DNA of 7,257 bases, taken from assembly GCA_934661715.1 (NCBI GenBank), contig CAKUJL010000078.1, positions 1 through 7,257 of the forward strand, given 5' to 3'. The DNA comes from an uncultured Oscillospiraceae bacterium. Its GTDB lineage: Bacteria; Bacillota; Clostridia; Oscillospirales; Oscillospiraceae. Both the position numbers and the translations under genes were made by a program. How positions within the stretch are numbered: position 1 is the stretch's first letter; the number at the start of each line of letters is the position of its first letter. Shown here piece by piece: positions 4,479 through 7,257 of the stretch. Below the pieces are notes generated by a model. It saw only the letters and a program-made list of their open reading frames with translations, had not been told where the DNA came from and searched no databases.

Positions 4479-6032
4479 ATGGAATTCAATACGTTAAGCC
4501 TCATCCTTTGCATCGCACTGGTCGTGGTTGGCGCGGTCTGTTTCATCGTCGGCGTGACCTATCGCAAGAAGGTCGCGGAGAAGGAGATCGGAAGCGCCGA
4601 AGAAGAGGCCCGCCGCATCATCAACGAGTCCATCAAGGGCGGCGAGAGCAAGAAGCGCGAAATGCTGCTCGAAGCAAAGGAAGAAATCCATAAATCGCGT
4701 ACCGAATACGAAAAAGAAGTAAAAGAACGCAGAAGTGAGATCCAGAAGCAGGAGCGCAGACTCCAGCAGAAGGAAGAATCGCTCGACAAGAAGCTCGATC
4801 TTCACGAAAAGAAGGAAGAGGATCTTGCCAAAAAGATCGCCGCCATCCAGACCCAGCAGGACGAGGTCGCGTCGTTAAAGCGCAGCCAGATGGAAATGCT
4901 GGAGAAGATCTCGGGTCTTACACAGGAGGAGGCCAAGGCCTACATCCTCAAGGGCGTGGAGGCCGATGTCCGCCACGAGACCGCCGTCAAGATCAAGGAG
5001 ATCGAGCAGCAGTATAAGGAAGACGCCGACTCTCTGGCGCGCGAGATCATCACCACCGCCATCCAGCGCTGCGCGGCGGACCATGTGGCAGAAGCCACCG
5101 TCTCCGTTGTGCCGCTTCCCAACGACGAAATGAAGGGCCGCATCATCGGCCGCGAGGGCCGCAACATCCGCACCCTCGAGACCATCACGGGCGTCGACCT
5201 CATCATCGACGACACGCCGGAGGCCATCACCGTTTCGTCCTTTGACCCCGTGCGCCGCGAAATTGCGCGTCTGGCGCTTGAAAAGCTCATCGCCGACGGC
5301 CGTATCCACCCGACCCGCATCGAGGACATGGTCGAAAAGGCACGCCGCGAGGTCGACCACACGATCAAGCTCGAGGGCGAACGCGCAAGCTTTGAAACCG
5401 GCGTTCACAACCTGCATCCCGAGATCATCAAGCTCCTTGGCCGGCAGAAGTACCGCACCTCCTACGGCCAGAACGTCCTGAACCACTCCATCGAGGTAGC
5501 GCACATTGCGGGCCTTCTTGCCAGCGAGCTGGGCGTCGACGTGACGCTTGCAAAACGCGCGGGTCTTCTTCACGACCTCGGCAAGGCCGTCGACCACGAG
5601 ATGGAAGGCAGCCATGTCCAGCTGGGCGTGGAGCTTGCGAAGAAGTACAAGGAGAGCCCCGTCGTCATCAACGCCATCGAGGCGCACCACGGCGATGTGG
5701 AGCCGCAGACGATCATCGCCTGTCTCGTGCAGGCAGCCGACGCCATTTCCGCCGCACGCCCCGGTGCGCGCCGTGAAAACGTCGAGAACTATATCAGAAG
5801 ACTCGAAAAGCTCGAAGAGCTCACCAGCTCCTTCCCGGGCGTCGAAAAGTCCTATGCCATTCAGGCCGGCCGCGAGGTCCGCGTCATGGTCAAGCCCGAA
5901 GAGGTCACCGAGGACAACATGGTTCTGCTGGCCCACGATCTTGCCAAGAAGATCGAAGCAGAGCTCGAATACCCCGGCCAGATCAAGGTCAACGTCATCC
6001 GCGAGACCAAGGCCGTCGAGTACGCAAAGTAA
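4479..6032 (+). CDS. rny: Ribonuclease Y
   Basis: RNase Y is the membrane-anchored endoribonuclease that starts bulk mRNA decay in many Firmicutes, often in company with helicase, enolase and RNase J. The 517-aa protein matches the family length (about 520). An N-terminal membrane anchor (about 5-27) is followed by a long charged coiled coil (about 30-150), a KH RNA-binding domain with the loop in [15 protein letters not shown] (220-234), and an HD phosphohydrolase domain beginning [14 protein letters not shown] (332-345) with the metal-binding pair H365-D366 in LLHDLGK; a conserved C-terminal part ends [13 protein letters not shown] chose the ATG at 4479; AAGGAGGTG (4458-4466) lies a rather long 12-14 nt upstream. 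An in-frame GTG at 4464 overlaps that Shine-Dalgarno and is unlikely. It is monocistronic, with its own promoter and terminator. Confidence 0.97.
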   Translation: MEFNTLSLILCIALVVVGAVCFIVGVTYRKKVAEKEIGSAEEEARRIINESIKGGESKKREMLLEAKEEIHKSRTEYEKEVKERRSEIQKQERRLQQKEESLDKKLDLHEKKEEDLAKKIAAIQTQQDEVASLKRSQMEMLEKISGLTQEEAKAYILKGVEADVRHETAVKIKEIEQQYKEDADSLAREIITTAIQRCAADHVAEATVSVVPLPNDEMKGRIIGREGRNIRTLETITGVDLIIDDTPEAITVSSFDPVRREIARLALEKLIADGRIHPTRIEDMVEKARREVDHTIKLEGERASFETGVHNLHPEIIKLLGRQKYRTSYGQNVLNHSIEVAHIAGLLASELGVDVTLAKRAGLLHDLGKAVDHEMEGSHVQLGVELAKKYKESPVVINAIEAHHGDVEPQTIIACLVQAADAISAARPGARRENVENYIRRLEKLEELTSSFPGVEKSYAIQAGREVRVMVKPEEVTEDNMVLLAHDLAKKIEAELEYPGQIKVNVIRETKAVEYAK

Positions 6033-6034
6033 GC

Positions 6035-6068
6035 AAAAAAACCTCAACCTTTCGGTTGAGGTTTTTTT
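6035..6068. terminator. Strong intrinsic terminator after rny
   Basis: CCTCAACC (6042-6049) pairs with GGTTGAGG (6054-6061) around a TTTC loop, and the stem continues through seven A-T pairs (6035-6041 with 6062-6068), giving a T7 tail. The A run upstream lets it act in both directions, so it may also stop transcription arriving from the minus-strand gene to the right. Confidence 0.93.
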
Positions 6069-6085
6069 GATGGGGATGCGCCTTG

Positions 6086-6247
6086 ACTACGCGCATAATT
6101 TTTGTCCCAAAGGGACAAAATTCCACACTTGCAAGGCGATAGGTATTTTTCCGGTCGGCAGAGCCGCCGGATAAAATGAATTCCGATTTTATTTCGCCAT
6201 CTGCGGATGGCGAAACTCTACGAGGTTTTTGTGCGTAGTTTACGCAC
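6086..6247. repeat. Intergenic array of five hairpins, possible MITE-like or structured RNA element
   Basis: Five inverted repeats stand almost end to end: 6100-6108 with 6112-6120 (9 bp, AAA loop); 6151-6159 with 6163-6170 (8 bp, one bulge); ATAAAAT 6171-6177 with 6186-6192 (7 bp); 6192-6201 with 6206-6215 (10 bp, TGCG loop); and GTGCGTA 6231-6237 with 6241-6247 (7 bp, GTT loop). The outer ends ACTACGCGCA (6086-6095) and TGTGCGTAGT (6230-6239) are complementary at 9 of 10 positions, as terminal inverted repeats would be. The last hairpin overlaps the stop codon of the M20 gene. No reading frame of interest is present. Confidence 0.7.
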
Positions 6248-7257
6248 TATGCGTTCTGAATGAGGTGCCAGAACGCGTTGGCGGTTGGCTCTATCAGGCT
6301 GTCCGGGTATTCATACTTCGCGGTATGAAGGGGCGCGTGGCTTTCTCCTGCGCCGATGCCGAAGAACGCGCCGGGGATGTGAAGAAGGTAGTGCCCAAAA
6401 TCCTCGCTCCAGCGCATGGGGACCTCCAAAACGCGGCCGCCGGTGAGCGCCAGCACCTTTTTCGCGCACGCGGGGTCGTTTTCCGTCGCGGGGAAGACGT
6501 CCTGCTCTTCGAAGGAAAAGCCGAGCTCCGCCTCTTCACACAGCGCCTTCGCGCAGCCAAGCACCGCGGTGCGGAGCTTCTCTAAATCCGCGTTGTGCTC
6601 AGCCCGCAGCGTCAGCCAGACCTCCGCCTGCGCACACGCTGCGCCGAACGCCTTTTCGCCGAGCGCGGCGCCAATGACGGTGCAGAGCGTCATGCCGGTG
6701 TAGTGGCTGGGATCAGCCAGCTCGGGAAGGGCGCACAGGAGCTTTCCGACGGCAAGGGCGGGATTTTTCCCGTTTTCGGGATAGGCCGCGTGCGTAGGAG
6801 CGCCGAGAAAGCGCAGCGTCACACCGCCGGATGCACAGGCAAACGTGCCGGGCCGGGTGAAAACAACGCCCTCCGGAAAGCCCGGCAGGTTGTGTGCGCC
6901 GTAAATTTCCGCGACACGCTCTTTTTCGAAGAGCTCACAGCAGGGCCCCGCACCGGCTCCCGTTTCCTCCGCGGGCTGAAACAGCAGGAACACGTCCCGG
7001 CCCACCGTTTTTCCTTCCAGCAAAAGCGCGACCGCGCAGAGACCTGCCGCGTGGCCGTCGTGTCCGCACAGGTGCGCCGCGCCGCCGTCGGGTGTCGCCA
7101 AAGCGTCAAAATCCGCGCGAAGGGCGATGGCGGGCTTTTTGGGCGCGTCCTCCCGGTGGGCACAATAAAAGCCCTCGCCGCAGGGATGCAGATCCAGCGT
7201 CGTGTGCGTGCGTAAAAATTCCTGCAAAAGCGCCTTCGTTTTCACCTCCTGCCCGGA
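6247..7257 (-). CDS. M20 family metallopeptidase/amidohydrolase (N-acyl-amino-acid hydrolase type), 5' end outside the window
   Basis: This is a zinc-dependent amidohydrolase of the M20D group, related to N-acyl-L-amino-acid amidohydrolases, hippurate hydrolases and IAA-amino-acid hydrolases; it probably removes an acyl or amino-acyl group in the cytoplasm. About 336 codons are visible. Counting the first visible V as 1, it shows RADFDAL (43-49), the metal-binding HLCGHDGH (58-65, with C60 and H62), QPAEETGAGA (90-99, with the catalytic E93), GAHNLPGFPEG (116-126) and the C-terminal SEDFGHYL (280-287) and SHAPLHTAKYEYPD (302-315, with H307). The lid domain in between carries GAPTHAAYPENGKNPA. 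A GTG at 7245 looks like a start behind AGGAGG, but that AGGAGG encodes SGQEV, part of the usual family N-terminal motif HPELSGQE, and the frame stays open to the edge. The true start therefore lies beyond 7257. The exact substrate is unknown. Confidence 0.92.
   Translation of the reverse strand, partial: SGQEVKTKALLQEFLRTHTTLDLHPCGEGFYCAHREDAPKKPAIALRADFDALATPDGGAAHLCGHDGHAAGLCAVALLLEGKTVGRDVFLLFQPAEETGAGAGPCCELFEKERVAEIYGAHNLPGFPEGVVFTRPGTFACASGGVTLRFLGAPTHAAYPENGKNPALAVGKLLCALPELADPSHYTGMTLCTVIGAALGEKAFGAACAQAEVWLTLRAEHNADLEKLRTAVLGCAKALCEEAELGFSFEEQDVFPATENDPACAKKVLALTGGRVLEVPMRWSEDFGHYLLHIPGAFFGIGAGESHAPLHTAKYEYPDSLIEPTANAFWHLIQNA

Noticed and set aside
4875..6047. Long minus-strand frame opposite rny
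   Set aside because: It is an Asp/Val/Leu-rich antisense translation of the RNase Y coding sequence that runs into the terminator; no domain is visible.
6086..6247. CRISPR array
   Set aside because: The repeats are different hairpins of different sequence, not direct repeats with regular spacers.
6247..7245. GTG at 7245 behind AGGAGG as the start of the M20 gene
   Set aside because: The frame stays open to the window edge and the codons upstream give S-G-Q-E before V-K, matching the family's N-terminal HPELSGQE. The AGGAGG is coding sequence, so the gene is cut by the edge.

Overview
The window reads as a chromosomal segment of a high-GC Firmicute of the class Clostridia, probably a gut Oscillospiraceae-like lineage. 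The grounds are RNase Y with a strong AAGGAGGTG ribosome binding site, a BirA/BioY biotin regulon with a Gram-positive style operator, near-consensus sigma-A promoters, and a holin-like small toxin locus of a kind common in Clostridia. The taxonomic placement is inference; no 16S or species-specific marker is present.

Layout. (1) A complete tRNA-Gly(CCC) on the minus strand (1-74) with its own promoter, divergent from (2) a metal-dependent amidohydrolase gene of the imidazolonepropionase/Xaa-Pro dipeptidase-like group (213-1499, +). A bidirectional terminator (1501-1535) separates it from a convergent minus-strand operon: (3) birA, a biotin ligase/repressor (2092-3063), followed 24 nt later by a small nitroreductase (1543-2067). 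(4) birA is divergent from bioY (3156-3713, +), the biotin ECF-transporter substrate-binding subunit. The 92-bp gap holds two face-to-face promoters and one BirA-type palindrome placed to control both.

(5) The 750 bp between bioY and rny is not empty. It holds a putative type I toxin-antitoxin locus: a + strand small RNA of about 93 nt (promoter 3765-3793, terminator 3846-3892) converges on a minus-strand gene for a small membrane protein that starts MVTYADLFQF (3881-4138, promoter 4248-4276). Both RNAs start with nearly the same leader. A 10-nt part of that leader is complementary to the toxin ribosome binding site, so the small RNA could copy the toxin mRNA's own self-inhibiting leader. Between them lies a 163-bp imperfect palindrome that forms much of the toxin reading frame.

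(6) rny (RNase Y, 4479-6032, +) has a strong promoter, a structured leader of about 116 nt and a strong terminator. (7) A 160-bp intergenic stretch made almost wholly of five consecutive hairpins follows (6086-6247). (8) The 3' part of a minus-strand M20-family metallopeptidase/amidohydrolase gene runs off the right edge (6247-7257).

Functionally the clearest unit is the biotin module: BirA attaches biotin to carboxylases and represses its own gene and bioY when biotin is plentiful. RNase Y starts mRNA decay at the membrane. The toxin/sRNA locus is the most unusual part of the window.
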